A DNA stretch of 64,000 nt from assembly GCA_934501535.1 (NCBI GenBank), contig CAKSUM010000001.1, positions 124,001 to 188,000 on the forward strand. Direction: 5' to 3'. The notes under the pieces are model-generated. The model did not search any database, was not told where the DNA came from, and was given only the letters and a program-made list of their open reading frames with translations. This document shows, one piece after another, positions 8,586 to 17,820 of this stretch; position 1 is the first letter of the stretch; each line of letters opens with the position of its first letter. The position numbers and the translations under genes are program-made. This stretch comes from an uncultured Clostridia bacterium. GTDB taxonomy: Bacteria > Bacillota > Clostridia > UBA1381.

Positions 8586-10472
8586 TTACTTTATCTTTAA
8601 GGACTCAAACGGTTTGCCGTTTCCGGTAAAATATCTTGAGAACATCTCATAATATTCAAGTCTGAGTACCTGTATTCCGACAACAAGACCTTCCATTACC
8701 ATTACAAGTGCGTTTCCGAGTATCGTTACGATAACGGCTTTCACACCGCCGCCCGCGGCAAGCATTTCTACCGCCATCATCATACCGACGTGAACTATCG
8801 CAAACGCGCCTATACGCAGAAATGAAATCGTATTTGAGAAATAACTCAAAAGCACTTCAAACAGCTCGAAGAAGCTCTGTACATAGAACATTCCGTCTTT
8901 TTTGTACCAGTCTTTCTTTCCGCCGACCGCCTCTTTGAGCGGTTCCGCCATAAATATAACCAGCAGTGAAATCACAATCAGTGCAGTAAGTATCCCAGAC
9001 GGAATATTGATTTTCAGCAGTTTTGACAAAACAAGCAAAATCGTGCTTACATAAAACACCAGTCCGGCAATTCCGTTATGTCCGAAGAGCATTTCTCCTT
9101 TATCGCCGCGGTCATGACAATTGCGTATATTAAGGAAAAGTCCCAGTATAATCACAACCGCTCCCATCGCAACCGTGCTGATAAGCAGCGTTGTAATGTT
9201 ATCCATCGGCGGAAGAACGCCTTTTATTATATCTTCTTTTCCGAATACGCTGCCGTACAAAAATCCGAATACAATACCCGAAAGTCCGCATACTCCGATA
9301 ATGTTCGCAAGGTCAATTTTTTTGAATTTATAAATAAGAAATCCCCCGATTGCGAACAGAGCGCTTTGTCCCACATCGCCGAACATCATGCCGAAAAACA
9401 GTATGTACGTTACGGCAAGAAGCGGCGTCGGGTCAAATTCATTATATCCCGGCATACCGTACATCTTCACAAAAAACTCAAACGGGCGGAACAGTACATT
9501 ATTCTTAAGCTTTGTCGGCGGCGAAATAATATTTTTCAGCCGTTCAGCCTTTTCGGTGTAGAACATTGTAATGCTGTCATCATTCTTTGCACGCTCGCCC
9601 ATCTGTTTGGCGTCCTTCTCGGACATCCAGCCGACAATATAGAAATAATCCTTTGAATGTGCCGCGCATGCACGCACATCGGAAAATTGCCTGCGTTTAC
9701 GCGCTATTGAGTAAATGTCCGCCAAAGTGCCGGCGGATTCCTTCAGGAGTTTTTCGGTTTTAACCGCCAATTCCCTAAGCTGTGCGTCAATATCATCACT
9801 GCGTTTTTTCAGCTCGGCAATAATCTCGGCAGGCGTTCCGCTTATATCACCCGGAAGGAATACCTTTTCAAAGTACAGCGAATCAAATACTTCGTCAACG
9901 TCATCAACAGCCGACTTCGGTGCGAAATAAAAGCCCCATACGTCACCGTTTTCCGTCCGGTAGGTTTCCGCAAAAACCGTTTCCATATCGTTGAGATATG
10001 TATTGAGCATTCTGTATCCTCCCTTTGGAAGATGCCCGTATCTCGCCTTAATAAATTCCATTCTGAAAAGCTTTGATATATCAAAATCCATATCTTTGAT
10101 ATATGACAAACGCTTTATGTAGCTCTCATATTCTTTTTTCTTTTCCGCCAGTTCGCTGCGCCGGCTGCTTTCCTCCCTGACGCCGGCTGCAATCCCGGAA
10201 AGTGCCGTGTTCATTTCTTCCTCCGTCATGTTCGGGTCATTATCCTTGATAACAAGAGGCATTCCGGCAGTTTTCATTATATCCTCAGCCGTTTTTACAA
10301 TACCGTCATACTCGGTGTTTTCATCAAAGGAGGACAGCCTTTTCGTATCGCCCAAAACCGTAACGGCGTTTTCCAGATGAATACTCTGATTGCAGATATA
10401 TCTCTCCACAACGCTGTCAAATTCTCCGAGCTTACCCGAAACAGTGACTGCCACCATCTTAGTTATAGCCAA
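8586..10472 (-). CDS. ntpI: V-type ATPase membrane subunit I
   Basis: 628-aa stator subunit I (a-subunit equivalent) that forms the ion half-channel. The N-terminal half is cytoplasmic with coiled-coil stretches; from about residue 330 there are seven or more membrane helices, with FFGMMFGDVGQSALF, a conserved family segment, and the C-terminal VVGIQVLRLEYYEMFSRYFTGNGKPF. It appears to begin with TTG at 10472 (MAITKMVAV), with GAGGAGG about 8 bases upstream; an ATG five codons in is an alternative. Only 2 bases separate it from the stop of subunit C. Confidence 0.94.
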   Translation of the reverse strand: MAITKMVAVTVSGKLGEFDSVVERYICNQSIHLENAVTVLGDTKRLSSFDENTEYDGIVKTAEDIMKTAGMPLVIKDNDPNMTEEEMNTALSGIAAGVREESSRRSELAEKKKEYESYIKRLSYIKDMDFDISKLFRMEFIKARYGHLPKGGYRMLNTYLNDMETVFAETYRTENGDVWGFYFAPKSAVDDVDEVFDSLYFEKVFLPGDISGTPAEIIAELKKRSDDIDAQLRELAVKTEKLLKESAGTLADIYSIARKRRQFSDVRACAAHSKDYFYIVGWMSEKDAKQMGERAKNDDSITMFYTEKAERLKNIISPPTKLKNNVLFRPFEFFVKMYGMPGYNEFDPTPLLAVTYILFFGMMFGDVGQSALFAIGGFLIYKFKKIDLANIIGVCGLSGIVFGFLYGSVFGKEDIIKGVLPPMDNITTLLISTVAMGAVVIILGLFLNIRNCHDRGDKGEMLFGHNGIAGLVFYVSTILLVLSKLLKINIPSGILTALIVISLLVIFMAEPLKEAVGGKKDWYKKDGMFYVQSFFELFEVLLSYFSNTISFLRIGAFAIVHVGMMMAVEMLAAGGGVKAVIVTILGNALVMVMEGLVVGIQVLRLEYYEMFSRYFTGNGKPFESLKIK

Positions 10473-10474
10473 AA

Positions 10475-11518
10475 CTACTCCTCCTCGCCTATGTTTAAAT
10501 GGCGCATGATTGTCTGCTTATCGCGGCCGTATCGTATGCTTTCAATCACCGTCGTTATATTGAAGATTTCAATTTCCTTAAGGTCAAAATACGCGAACAC
10601 CGCCGCAAGCGATTCCGGATTTTGTCTGAAAATCCGCCGTGCTTTGCCGCAGTAAATCCTGCGTTCATTTTCCTCCGGGAAATATCCCTCATCAATTCCG
10701 TCAAAAAGTTCTTTATATACAGTGCCTTTGGTGATTTTTATAACGTCCTCCCATGACCCTTGCGCAAGCTGTATTAAAGTCTGCGTGCTGAGTCTGTGAT
10801 GTACCGGTAAAATCCATGCCGCAATTACATCGGGTGACAAATCAAAATATTTCTTGCTCCTGTATATCCATATAATATTGTTAATGTCGATTTCCATGCC
10901 GAAAATTTCTTCAAAAAGCTTTTTATCTTTTCCGGAAAGATATTTTTCTTTCGCGCGCCATGCACTTGTGTAATAATATCTGTCCAGCATCATCGCCATC
11001 ATAAAGTAATCGGCGCCGAGAGTCTGCGAACGTTTCAACACCCCTGCATACGGGGTGTCGGCACACGCTTCGATAAGCTTGTCGAGAGTTGACGCGTTTT
11101 TTACCAAACCGCAGTCAATCTCCGTATGCTTTTCAAAAAATTCCTCAAACTCGTCCTCGCCCTCAACCCAGTCATTCGACTCTTTATTGTAAAGATGTCT
11201 CAGCCCGCGTTTTAAAAATTCAATTTCCCTCTGCATGAACCAAAATTCCAGAACACGCTGACCGTCTATATCCATAAAGCTGTAAACGCGTCCGTATTCC
11301 CGTATCATCTCATGCCGGAGCGCCTTTTCTATTTCGGTACGGTGTATCTGTTTTCCGGACAGCTCCGAAAGAACGTCCCTGTAACCGGTTGTGAGCAGAT
11401 AGGAATAAATTTCGTTCACGGTTGACTTTGAAAGAAGCTCGCCGTAATCGGCACGTGTAAGTCTGCCGGCGCTTGCGGCTTTCAGCTTCGCCGCAATCGC
11501 AGAATAATTTTCTTTCAT
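10475..11518 (-). CDS. ntpC: V-type ATPase subunit C
   Basis: 347-aa subunit C/d, the funnel-shaped socket that joins the central stalk to the K ring. The protein is largely helical and charged; NIIWIYRSKKYFDLSPD and the repeated three-fold helical pattern fit the family, and the length is normal. It sits between the small stalk subunit and subunit I. Confidence 0.87.
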   Translation of the reverse strand: MKENYSAIAAKLKAASAGRLTRADYGELLSKSTVNEIYSYLLTTGYRDVLSELSGKQIHRTEIEKALRHEMIREYGRVYSFMDIDGQRVLEFWFMQREIEFLKRGLRHLYNKESNDWVEGEDEFEEFFEKHTEIDCGLVKNASTLDKLIEACADTPYAGVLKRSQTLGADYFMMAMMLDRYYYTSAWRAKEKYLSGKDKKLFEEIFGMEIDINNIIWIYRSKKYFDLSPDVIAAWILPVHHRLSTQTLIQLAQGSWEDVIKITKGTVYKELFDGIDEGYFPEENERRIYCGKARRIFRQNPESLAAVFAYFDLKEIEIFNITTVIESIRYGRDKQTIMRHLNIGEEE

Positions 11519-11535
11519 AATTACTGCGCCTCCGA

Positions 11536-11844
11536 TTAGCCGATTAATTCTTTCATAATTCCGTCAATCCATTTTTCACGGTTATCCTGAGCTGTTTTGT
11601 CAAGCGCCTTTTTTTGTTCCTCAACCGCCTTTTCCAAACCGGCAATGCGCTTTTGCGCATCGGCTCTGTCCTTTTCAATCTCTGAATTTAAATCGGCACT
11701 GTACTTATCATCAATATCTTTCTTCAGCTTTGCAAGCTTTTCGGCAAGCTCCGCATCGGCATCTCTGTTTGCCTGTTCTTCGCCTGCGGCAATCTTTTTT
11801 GCCCTTTCGTCAATCGCCAGTATCTTTTCAAAGATTTCATTCAT
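11536..11844 (-). CDS. V-type ATPase stator subunit H/G (coiled coil)
   Basis: 102-aa, almost entirely a charged coiled coil (ADAELAEKLAKLKKDIDDKY and similar heptads), the partner of subunit E in the peripheral stalk. ATG at 11844 is preferred over a TTG one codon earlier because GAGGTGA is well spaced. It starts only 12 bases after the stop of the DUF711 gene, which is why the two upstream genes look co-transcribed with the ATPase. The assignment rests on position and coiled-coil character, since this subunit is poorly conserved. Confidence 0.8.
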   Translation of the reverse strand: MNEIFEKILAIDERAKKIAAGEEQANRDADAELAEKLAKLKKDIDDKYSADLNSEIEKDRADAQKRIAGLEKAVEEQKKALDKTAQDNREKWIDGIMKELIG

Positions 11845-11856
11845 CAAAACTCACCT

Positions 11857-13224
11857 CTAATTTTTAAGTGCCTGCAGCGGTGCAGGTATTCTTCCTCCGC
11901 GCGCAATAAATTCCGCGCTTGAATATTCCTTAACCGGCATTATCGGTGCGCTGCCGAGCAATCCGCCGAATTCAACCGTATCGCCGACATCTTTGCCGGG
12001 TGCCGGGATAATTCTGACCGCAGTTGTTTTGGTGTTAATCATTCCGATTGCCGCCTCATCTGCGATAATAGCCGAAATCGTTTCTGCCGGAGTGCTGCCC
12101 GGAACCGCAATCATGTCAAGTCCGACCGAGCAGACACAAGTCATTGCCTCAAGCTTTTCAAGGCAAAGGCAGCCGCACTTTGCAGCGGCAATCATGCCTG
12201 CGTCCTCGCTCACGGGAATGAATGCGCCCGAAAGTCCGCCCACATATGACGACGCCATAACGCCGCCTTTTTTAACAGCGTCATTGAGCAACGCCAATGC
12301 AGCGGTTGTTCCGTGCGTTCCGCACTTTTCAAGCCCCATTTCCTCGAGAATATATGCAACGCTGTCACCGACTGCCGGAGTCGGAGCAAGTGACAAATCT
12401 ACAATCCCGAACGGAACTCCGAGGCGTTTTGACGCCTCCTGCGCAACAAGCTGACCCATACGCGTGATTTTAAACGCCGTTCTTTTTATTGTTTCCGCAA
12501 CAACGCCGAACGGCTCGCCCTTTACCTTTTCAAGCGCGCATTTCACAACGCCCGGCCCGCTGACCCCGACATTAAGTACGCACTCGCCTTCGCCCTCGCC
12601 GTGGAACGCACCTGCCATGAACGGATTATCTTCAACCGCGTTCATGAAAACAACCAGCTTCGCACATGCAAATCCGCCGCTGCTTTCGGTAAGCTCGGCG
12701 GCACGCTTTATTATTCTTCCCATCTCGGCAACGGCGTCCATATTTATGCCAGCCTTTGTTGTGCCTATGTTTACGCTTGAACAAACAATGTCGGTTTGCG
12801 CAAGCGCTTCGGGAATTGACTTAATGAGCGCCCGTTCACCCTCCGTTATTCCTTTATGTACCAGCGCTGAATATCCGCCTATAAAATTCACGCCCACCGC
12901 TTTTGCCGCTTTATCAAGCGTTTTTGCCAGACGCACACAATTTTCGGTGCTTTTGTCTGACAGTGCGTCAACAAGATTTGCAATCGGCGTAACCGAAATT
13001 CTCTTGTTGATTATTGGGATACCTAACTGTTTTTCAATATCGCAGCCCACCGCAACCAAATCCTTTGCACGGGTGCAGATTTTGTCATACACTTTTTTGC
13101 ATACGGCGTCGATATCCGGGCCGGCGCAGTCTTTCAGCGATATTCCCATTGTTATGGTACGAATATCGAGATTTTCGTTGTCTATCATATTGATAGTTTC
13201 AAGTATTTCAAAAGGATTTATCAT
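11857..13224 (-). CDS. DUF711 / UPF0210 family protein
   Basis: 455-aa conserved protein of unknown biochemical function. It begins MINPFEILETINMID and carries the Gly-rich and Ala-rich stretches typical of the UPF0210 family, such as NIGTTKAGINMDAVAEMGR and DLSLAPTPAVGDSVAYILEEMG. Family members are nearly always encoded next to an UPF0237 ACT-domain protein, exactly as here (11-base gap). GGAGG precedes the ATG. Being 12 bases ahead of the ATPase operon is a notable local link. No catalytic role should be inferred. Confidence 0.9.
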   Translation of the reverse strand: MINPFEILETINMIDNENLDIRTITMGISLKDCAGPDIDAVCKKVYDKICTRAKDLVAVGCDIEKQLGIPIINKRISVTPIANLVDALSDKSTENCVRLAKTLDKAAKAVGVNFIGGYSALVHKGITEGERALIKSIPEALAQTDIVCSSVNIGTTKAGINMDAVAEMGRIIKRAAELTESSGGFACAKLVVFMNAVEDNPFMAGAFHGEGEGECVLNVGVSGPGVVKCALEKVKGEPFGVVAETIKRTAFKITRMGQLVAQEASKRLGVPFGIVDLSLAPTPAVGDSVAYILEEMGLEKCGTHGTTAALALLNDAVKKGGVMASSYVGGLSGAFIPVSEDAGMIAAAKCGCLCLEKLEAMTCVCSVGLDMIAVPGSTPAETISAIIADEAAIGMINTKTTAVRIIPAPGKDVGDTVEFGGLLGSAPIMPVKEYSSAEFIARGGRIPAPLQALKN

Positions 13225-13235
13225 AACCCGCCTCC

Positions 13236-13499
13236 TTATATTCTGTGCATAGAGTTGAAAATGTCTTCGTTCTGCACATGTATAGAGGAGTTCAGCTCTT
13301 TTTCGAGCGCCTTTATTTCCTCGGAAATATCTCCTATGCGTGCACCCTGCATATCCACAATCATAATCATCGTGAACAGTTCCTGCATAATCGTCTGAGA
13401 TATATCCAATATATTTATTTCGTGTTTATACAAAAGATTGCTTACTCTTGCAATAATTCCTACCTGGTCTTTTCCGATAACAGTGATAACAGCTTTCAT
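13236..13499 (-). CDS. ACT-domain protein, UPF0237 family
   Basis: 87-aa protein consisting of one ACT domain (MKAVITVIGKDQVGIIARVSN, then ILDISQTIMQELFTMIMIVD) and a short tail. Stand-alone ACT domains usually bind amino acids or other small ligands as dimers and modulate a partner, here most likely the DUF711 protein encoded next. It is the first gene of the apparent 11-gene operon and is preceded by GGAGG. The ligand is unknown. Confidence 0.9.
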   Translation of the reverse strand: MKAVITVIGKDQVGIIARVSNLLYKHEINILDISQTIMQELFTMIMIVDMQGARIGDISEEIKALEKELNSSIHVQNEDIFNSMHRI

Positions 13500-13562
13500 A
13501 TTTAAACCTCCATATTGACGTTGAGCAGCAGGAATTTATCTCCGTTCCCAACAATCACCTTT

Positions 13563-13591
13563 ATAATAATACTTTAATTTTAAAAATGCAA
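13563..13591 (-). promoter_or_regulatory. Promoter 2 of ACT-DUF711-V-ATPase unit
   Basis: Read on the minus strand: TTGCAT (13591-13586), a 17-base spacer and TATTAT (13568-13563). The start site would be near 13556, about 57 bases before the ATG at 13499. Confidence 0.5.
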
Positions 13592-13627
13592 CAGTCTAAA
13601 ACAATTTTAATTACATTTTCACAAATA

Positions 13628-13656
13628 ATGATAAAATTTTAACGTTTTTTTGTCAA
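13628..13656 (-). promoter_or_regulatory. Promoter 1 of ACT-DUF711-V-ATPase unit
   Basis: Read on the minus strand: perfect -35 TTGACA (13656-13651), a 17-base spacer and TATCAT (13633-13628). The start site would be near 13621, giving a leader of about 120 bases. No equally good promoter was seen between the DUF711 gene and the ATPase genes. Confidence 0.65.
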
Positions 13657-13658
13657 CT

Positions 13659-14390
13659 TTACAAACTGCGTCTGCGCACTATTTCATACATGAGTACAGC
13701 AGCCGCACAAGACGCATTCAGCGAGTTGATTTCACCGTACATCGGTATCTCGCAGAGGAAGTCGCACTTTTCCCTGACAAGGCGTGATATGCCCTCGCCT
13801 TCGCTGCCGATTACGAGCGCAATCGGACCTGATAAGTCGGTCTTGTACATAACTTCTCCGCCTGCTTCGGCGCCGGCAATCCATATACCTTCTTTTTTCA
13901 GTTTTTCAATAGTCTGAGCAATATTCGTGACCTTTGCAACAGGCGTGTATTCTATTGCCCCGGCTGATGTTTTCGCAACAATTTCATTAAGCCCGGCACT
14001 GCCGCGTTTCGGAATTATAATTCCGTCCGCACCGGCGCAGTTGGCGGTTCTTATTATCGAGCCGAAATTATGCGGGTCGGTTATTTTATCGAGAATGATT
14101 ATAAACGGCGCATGACCCTTGTCCGCAGCATTTTTCAGAATGTCCGATACCTCCGCATAGCTGTGCGCCGCGCAGAATGCAACAATTCCCTGATGATTTC
14201 CGCCCTCCGACAGCTTATCGAGTTTCTGGCGGTCAGCCTCGGTTACCGGTATTCCCGCCTGCTTTGCCTTTTTGATAATCGGCACTAAAGAGCCCTCGAT
14301 TTCTCCCTTTTTTACTATTATTTTATCAATTTCCCGTCCGGATTTAATTGCTTCGGCGACAGGATTTCGTCCGATAATTTTATCCTCCAT
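13659..14390 (-). CDS. rlmB: 23S rRNA (guanosine-2'-O)-methyltransferase, RlmB type
   Basis: 243-aa SpoU/TrmH-family enzyme that uses S-adenosylmethionine to methylate a ribose 2'-hydroxyl in RNA. An N-terminal substrate-binding domain (GRNPVAEAIKSGREIDK) is followed by the SPOUT knot domain with NHQGIVA, DPHNFGSIIRTANCAGADG, VIGSEGEGISRLV and SLNASCAAAVLMYE, covering the three family motifs. GGAGG precedes the ATG. RlmB (G2251 of 23S rRNA) is the most likely member; other TrmH-group substrates cannot be excluded. A hairpin separates it from the amino acid genes upstream. Confidence 0.88.
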   Translation of the reverse strand: MEDKIIGRNPVAEAIKSGREIDKIIVKKGEIEGSLVPIIKKAKQAGIPVTEADRQKLDKLSEGGNHQGIVAFCAAHSYAEVSDILKNAADKGHAPFIIILDKITDPHNFGSIIRTANCAGADGIIIPKRGSAGLNEIVAKTSAGAIEYTPVAKVTNIAQTIEKLKKEGIWIAGAEAGGEVMYKTDLSGPIALVIGSEGEGISRLVREKCDFLCEIPMYGEINSLNASCAAAVLMYEIVRRRSL

Positions 14391-14420
14391 GTTTATTTCC
14401 TCCGCTTTAATATTGATACA

Positions 14421-14456
14421 AGGGCAGGGTAACGGCTCCGAACCGTTCCCTGCCCT
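14421..14456 (-). terminator. Hairpin after the hom-thrB-ask operon
   Basis: Strong GC-rich stem (AGGGCAGGGTAACGG at 14421-14435 against CCGTTCCCTGCCCT at 14443-14456, one bulged base), 14 bases after the aspartokinase stop. The following minus-strand tail is only moderately T-rich, so termination may be partial and rlmB might get read-through. Confidence 0.65.
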
Positions 14457-14470
14457 CGCTTGATTTTCAG

Positions 14471-15679
14471 TTAATTAAGCAAAAACTCGTCATGTATTGC
14501 ATTTACGGCGCGTTCCGCGTCCTTCCTTGCAACAAGTACTGAAATCTTAATTTCCGAGGTCGCAATCATGCTGATATTGATATGTGCGTTATAAAGAGCC
14601 TCAAACATTGATGTCGCAACACCGGCATTATTCACCATTCCGGCTCCGACAATTGAAACCTTTGAAACGTCGGCAGTGTATTTAATCTCGCGTGCTCCTA
14701 TTTTTTCATCATTGTCCTCGAGTACTTTCAGGACTTTGTCAAGGTCGCTCTCTTTTACGGTAAAGCTTATGTCCTTGCGTCCCTCCGAACCGATTGACTG
14801 CAGTATCAGGTCAACGCCTATATCCTCCTTGGATATGAGTGAAAATACGGTAAATGCCTTACCCGGCGTATCCTCAACGCCGCAAAGCGAAATTCTCGCA
14901 ACATCATTATCTCTCGTAACGCCTCTTACTAACATTTTTTCCACTTTATTTACCCCCTTGACAAACGTTCCTTCGTTCTTATTAAGACTTGATTTTACGG
15001 CAAGCTTAACATGATATTTTTTCGCCATTTCCACCGAACGGTTATGCAGTACATTAGCGCCGAGTGACGCAAGTTCCAGCATTTCATCATATGATATTTC
15101 ATCAAGCTTTTTAGCGTTTTTGACAAATCTCGGGTCAGCCGTGTAGACTCCGTCCACGTCCGTATAAATCTCGCATACGTCCGCGCCCAGCGTTGCCGCC
15201 AGCGCCACTGCCGATGTATCGCTTCCGCCACGACCAAGCGTTGTTATGTCGTCATATTTATTCAGTCCCTGAAAACCGGCAACAATTACAATCTTTCTTT
15301 TATCAAGCTCATTTTTGAGCCGGTCGGTATCGATTTTGGAAATTCTCGCATTTCCGTATGATGTATCGGTCATAAATCCTGCCTGCCAACCGGTAAGCGA
15401 AATAACCGGTCTGCCGATTTTTTCAATCGCCATAGCCAAAAGCGAAATTGAAATCTGTTCACCGGTTGCCAACAGCATATCCATCTCGCGTTTTGACGCG
15501 TCAGGATTAATTTCCTTTGCTTTTTCAATCAAATCGTCTGTAGTATCGCCCTGTGCCGAAACCGCAACAACAACATTGTTTCCGGCATCATATGCCTCCA
15601 CTATTCTGCGCGCGACATTCATAACGCGCTCGGCGTCCCTTACTGAAGTTCCGCCGTATTTCTGAACGATTAATCCCAT
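14471..15679 (-). CDS. lysC: Aspartate kinase
   Basis: 402-aa aspartokinase, first step of the aspartate pathway (ATP + L-aspartate to aspartyl phosphate). The kinase domain starts with VQKYGGTSV and holds TLGRGGSDTSAVALA; two ACT domains make up the C-terminal 150 residues and normally bind lysine or threonine for feedback control. Third gene after hom and thrB, 19 bases beyond thrB; GGGGG precedes the ATG. Inside the gene, an SD-like AAGGGGGT (14959-14952) stands in front of GTG 246 and ATG 249, where the Bacillus LysC beta subunit begins, so a second product is possible. Confidence 0.94.
   Translation of the reverse strand: MGLIVQKYGGTSVRDAERVMNVARRIVEAYDAGNNVVVAVSAQGDTTDDLIEKAKEINPDASKREMDMLLATGEQISISLLAMAIEKIGRPVISLTGWQAGFMTDTSYGNARISKIDTDRLKNELDKRKIVIVAGFQGLNKYDDITTLGRGGSDTSAVALAATLGADVCEIYTDVDGVYTADPRFVKNAKKLDEISYDEMLELASLGANVLHNRSVEMAKKYHVKLAVKSSLNKNEGTFVKGVNKVEKMLVRGVTRDNDVARISLCGVEDTPGKAFTVFSLISKEDIGVDLILQSIGSEGRKDISFTVKESDLDKVLKVLEDNDEKIGAREIKYTADVSKVSIVGAGMVNNAGVATSMFEALYNAHINISMIATSEIKISVLVARKDAERAVNAIHDEFLLN
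14933..14959 (-). promoter_or_regulatory. Internal ribosome site for a possible aspartokinase beta subunit
   Basis: AAGGGGGT at 14959-14952 is followed 7 bases later by in-frame GTG (codon 246, 14944-14942) and then ATG (codon 249, 14935-14933). Bacillus-type LysC makes a separate C-terminal ACT-domain polypeptide from an in-frame internal start near this codon. The product here would be about 154-157 residues. Confidence 0.5.
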
Positions 15680-15698
15680 TATAATAAACCCCCTGAAA

Positions 15699-16592
15699 TT
15701 AAATTACCTTTAATATTGCTCCTACATTGTCTATAGGAAGAACCAAACATCTCCATTTTTTTTCGAGCGACTTTAAAAATTCATTCATATTTCTCCCGAA
15801 GCCGCGGCAATCCGCCGGCAGAATAGCTGCAACGGTCGGTCCGGAACCGCTTAAATATGCGCCGCACGCCCCATATTCGTAAGCCTTTGCGATTATTTCA
15901 TCATAATGCGGTATGTTTGTCTTGCGCACGTCCTGATGAAGTTTATCACCGACAGCCGTTTTTAAATCCGCGGTTTTTCCAGCTATAAGCATCGAGGTCA
16001 AAAGAGCCGCCCTCGATATATTATATGATGCATTTTTCAAAGTTACATTTTCCGGCAGCAAAACACGTGCCGCTTTTGTCGAAACGAAGAAATCCGGAAT
16101 CATGACCGCCATTTTGATGCCGGAGGTTATTTTGTTCGACATAAACACGGTATGTCCGTTTTCGGCAGCCGCCGCGCAAAATCCTCCGTACAGCGCGGGC
16201 GTTACATTATCCGGGTGACCCTCCATCTCTACCGCAAGATCCAGTATCTCGCCGTAAGAGAGCTTTCTGCCCGATATTACGTTTGCGGCAAGCATGCCCC
16301 CGATTATGCAGGCGCTGCTGCTGCCGAGACCGCGCGTTACCGGAATATCGCTGTTCTGGATAATTCTAAGACCGCGTTTTTTATAGCCCACTTCGTCAAA
16401 AACGCGGCAAATGGCTCTGTACACCATATTTTTTTCATTATCCGGTATAAATTCAATTGAATTGTTGTATATTGTAAGCCCGGAATCGGTTTCCGAAATG
16501 CGGAGCGAATTATACATTCCGACCGCTATTCCCATAGAATCAAATCCGGGGCCCATATTTGCACTTGTTGCAGGCACTCTTACGTAAATCAT
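15699..16592 (-). CDS. thrB: Homoserine kinase
   Basis: 297-aa GHMP-family kinase that phosphorylates L-homoserine on the way to threonine. VRVPATSANMGPGFDSMG at the N-terminus, the ATP loop TRGLGSSSACIIGGMLAAN and the C-terminal GACGAYLSGSGPTVAAIL are diagnostic. Two ATGs lie side by side: one at 16595 overlaps the hom stop (ATGA), the next at 16592 has a better distance from the GGAGG inside the end of hom and gives the usual MIYVRVPATS start. Tight overlap with hom indicates coupled translation. Confidence 0.94.
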   Translation of the reverse strand: MIYVRVPATSANMGPGFDSMGIAVGMYNSLRISETDSGLTIYNNSIEFIPDNEKNMVYRAICRVFDEVGYKKRGLRIIQNSDIPVTRGLGSSSACIIGGMLAANVISGRKLSYGEILDLAVEMEGHPDNVTPALYGGFCAAAAENGHTVFMSNKITSGIKMAVMIPDFFVSTKAARVLLPENVTLKNASYNISRAALLTSMLIAGKTADLKTAVGDKLHQDVRKTNIPHYDEIIAKAYEYGACGAYLSGSGPTVAAILPADCRGFGRNMNEFLKSLEKKWRCLVLPIDNVGAILKVI

Positions 16593-17788
16593 CATGCCTC
16601 CAAAATTCTGATAAACTTTGCAATACCGAGCATTGCCGCTTTTTCCGAAAATTTCTTTTCTTTCATCGCGCCGGTGATAAATGCATATTCGCCGTTTTCC
16701 CCGTCAGCCGTGACAATTTCGCCGAACAAACTCTCGGTCTGATCCTTAGGCGCGTCGGTTACCGCAAAATATCTGTTTTCACTTTCCTCTGCCGGCAGCA
16801 TATAATCCGGCGCCGCGTTTTTCCATTCAATATATGCCTTATTCGCATTTATGTGCCGCACCGAATCTATCACATCGGCAACAACCGCACTTGCCGTCGG
16901 GAATTTCCCGGCGCCGCGCCCGTAAAACATGGAGGTTCCGAGATAGTTTCCGCGGACTATAATCGCGTTGAACACGCCGTCAACACCGGCGAGCGGATAT
17001 TTTTTCGGCACAAGCATCGGCGCAACGCGCGCAAACAGCTTGCCGTCTTTTTTCGCATAGCCTATCAGTTTAATAACATATCCGAGTTTGTCCGCATATT
17101 TCACATCTTTTGTTTCTATTTCGGTTATACCCTCGGTCACTATATCCTTGTAATTTACATACTCGCCCCATGCCAGCGATGACAAAATAGCAAGTTTCCG
17201 GCATGCGTCATGTCCTTCCACGTCGGCGGCAGGATTTCGTTCCGCATATCCGTTGCTCTGAGCATCGGCAAGCGCCTCGGAAAAGCTCTTGCCTTTTGTG
17301 ATCATCTCGGTCAGAATAAAATTTGTGGTACCGTTCAGGATACCGGCAATTTTTTCTATATTATTGGGCATAAGGCTTGAGCACATCGGCTTAATAATCG
17401 GTATTCCGCCGCCCACGCTTGCTTCAAACAGGTAATTGACATTCTTATCCTTTGCAATTGTCAAAAGCTCGGGACCGTAGGTTGCAACAAGTTCTTTGTT
17501 TGATGTCACAACATTCTTTCCTGCCTCCAAAAGCTGCTTTGTAAATTCGTATGCAGGGTGAAGTCCGCCCATCGTTTCCACAACGCAATAAACTTCTTCG
17601 TCATTCAGAATAACGTTAAAATCCTTTGTGAAAATTTCCTTTTCCTCATGTTCGGGGAAATCTCTTATGTCAAGAATGTATTTTACCCCAATCGGATTAA
17701 GCGCTTTTTCATCAAATTTCTCATTTTTAATTATCTCATAAACGCCGCTCCCGACCGTTCCGTAACCTAAAATTGCAATCTTTACCAT
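16592..17788 (-). CDS. hom: Homoserine dehydrogenase
   Basis: 398-aa NAD(P)-dependent enzyme reducing aspartate semialdehyde to homoserine. The N-terminal Rossmann motif is ILGYGTVGSGVYEII; the catalytic domain carries GILNGTTNFILTEM, EADVEGHDACRKLAILSSLA-type residues (here PAADVEGHDACRKLAIL) and FYGRGAGKFPTASAVVAD. The C-terminal ACT domain (about the last 60 residues) is short and not strongly conserved. First gene of hom-thrB-ask with its own promoter at 17821-17849 and ribosome site AGGAGGG. Confidence 0.95.
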   Translation of the reverse strand: MVKIAILGYGTVGSGVYEIIKNEKFDEKALNPIGVKYILDIRDFPEHEEKEIFTKDFNVILNDEEVYCVVETMGGLHPAYEFTKQLLEAGKNVVTSNKELVATYGPELLTIAKDKNVNYLFEASVGGGIPIIKPMCSSLMPNNIEKIAGILNGTTNFILTEMITKGKSFSEALADAQSNGYAERNPAADVEGHDACRKLAILSSLAWGEYVNYKDIVTEGITEIETKDVKYADKLGYVIKLIGYAKKDGKLFARVAPMLVPKKYPLAGVDGVFNAIIVRGNYLGTSMFYGRGAGKFPTASAVVADVIDSVRHINANKAYIEWKNAAPDYMLPAEESENRYFAVTDAPKDQTESLFGEIVTADGENGEYAFITGAMKEKKFSEKAAMLGIAKFIRILEA

Positions 17789-17820
17789 AATGAGATCCCT
17801 CCTAAGTTAAATAATAGTTT

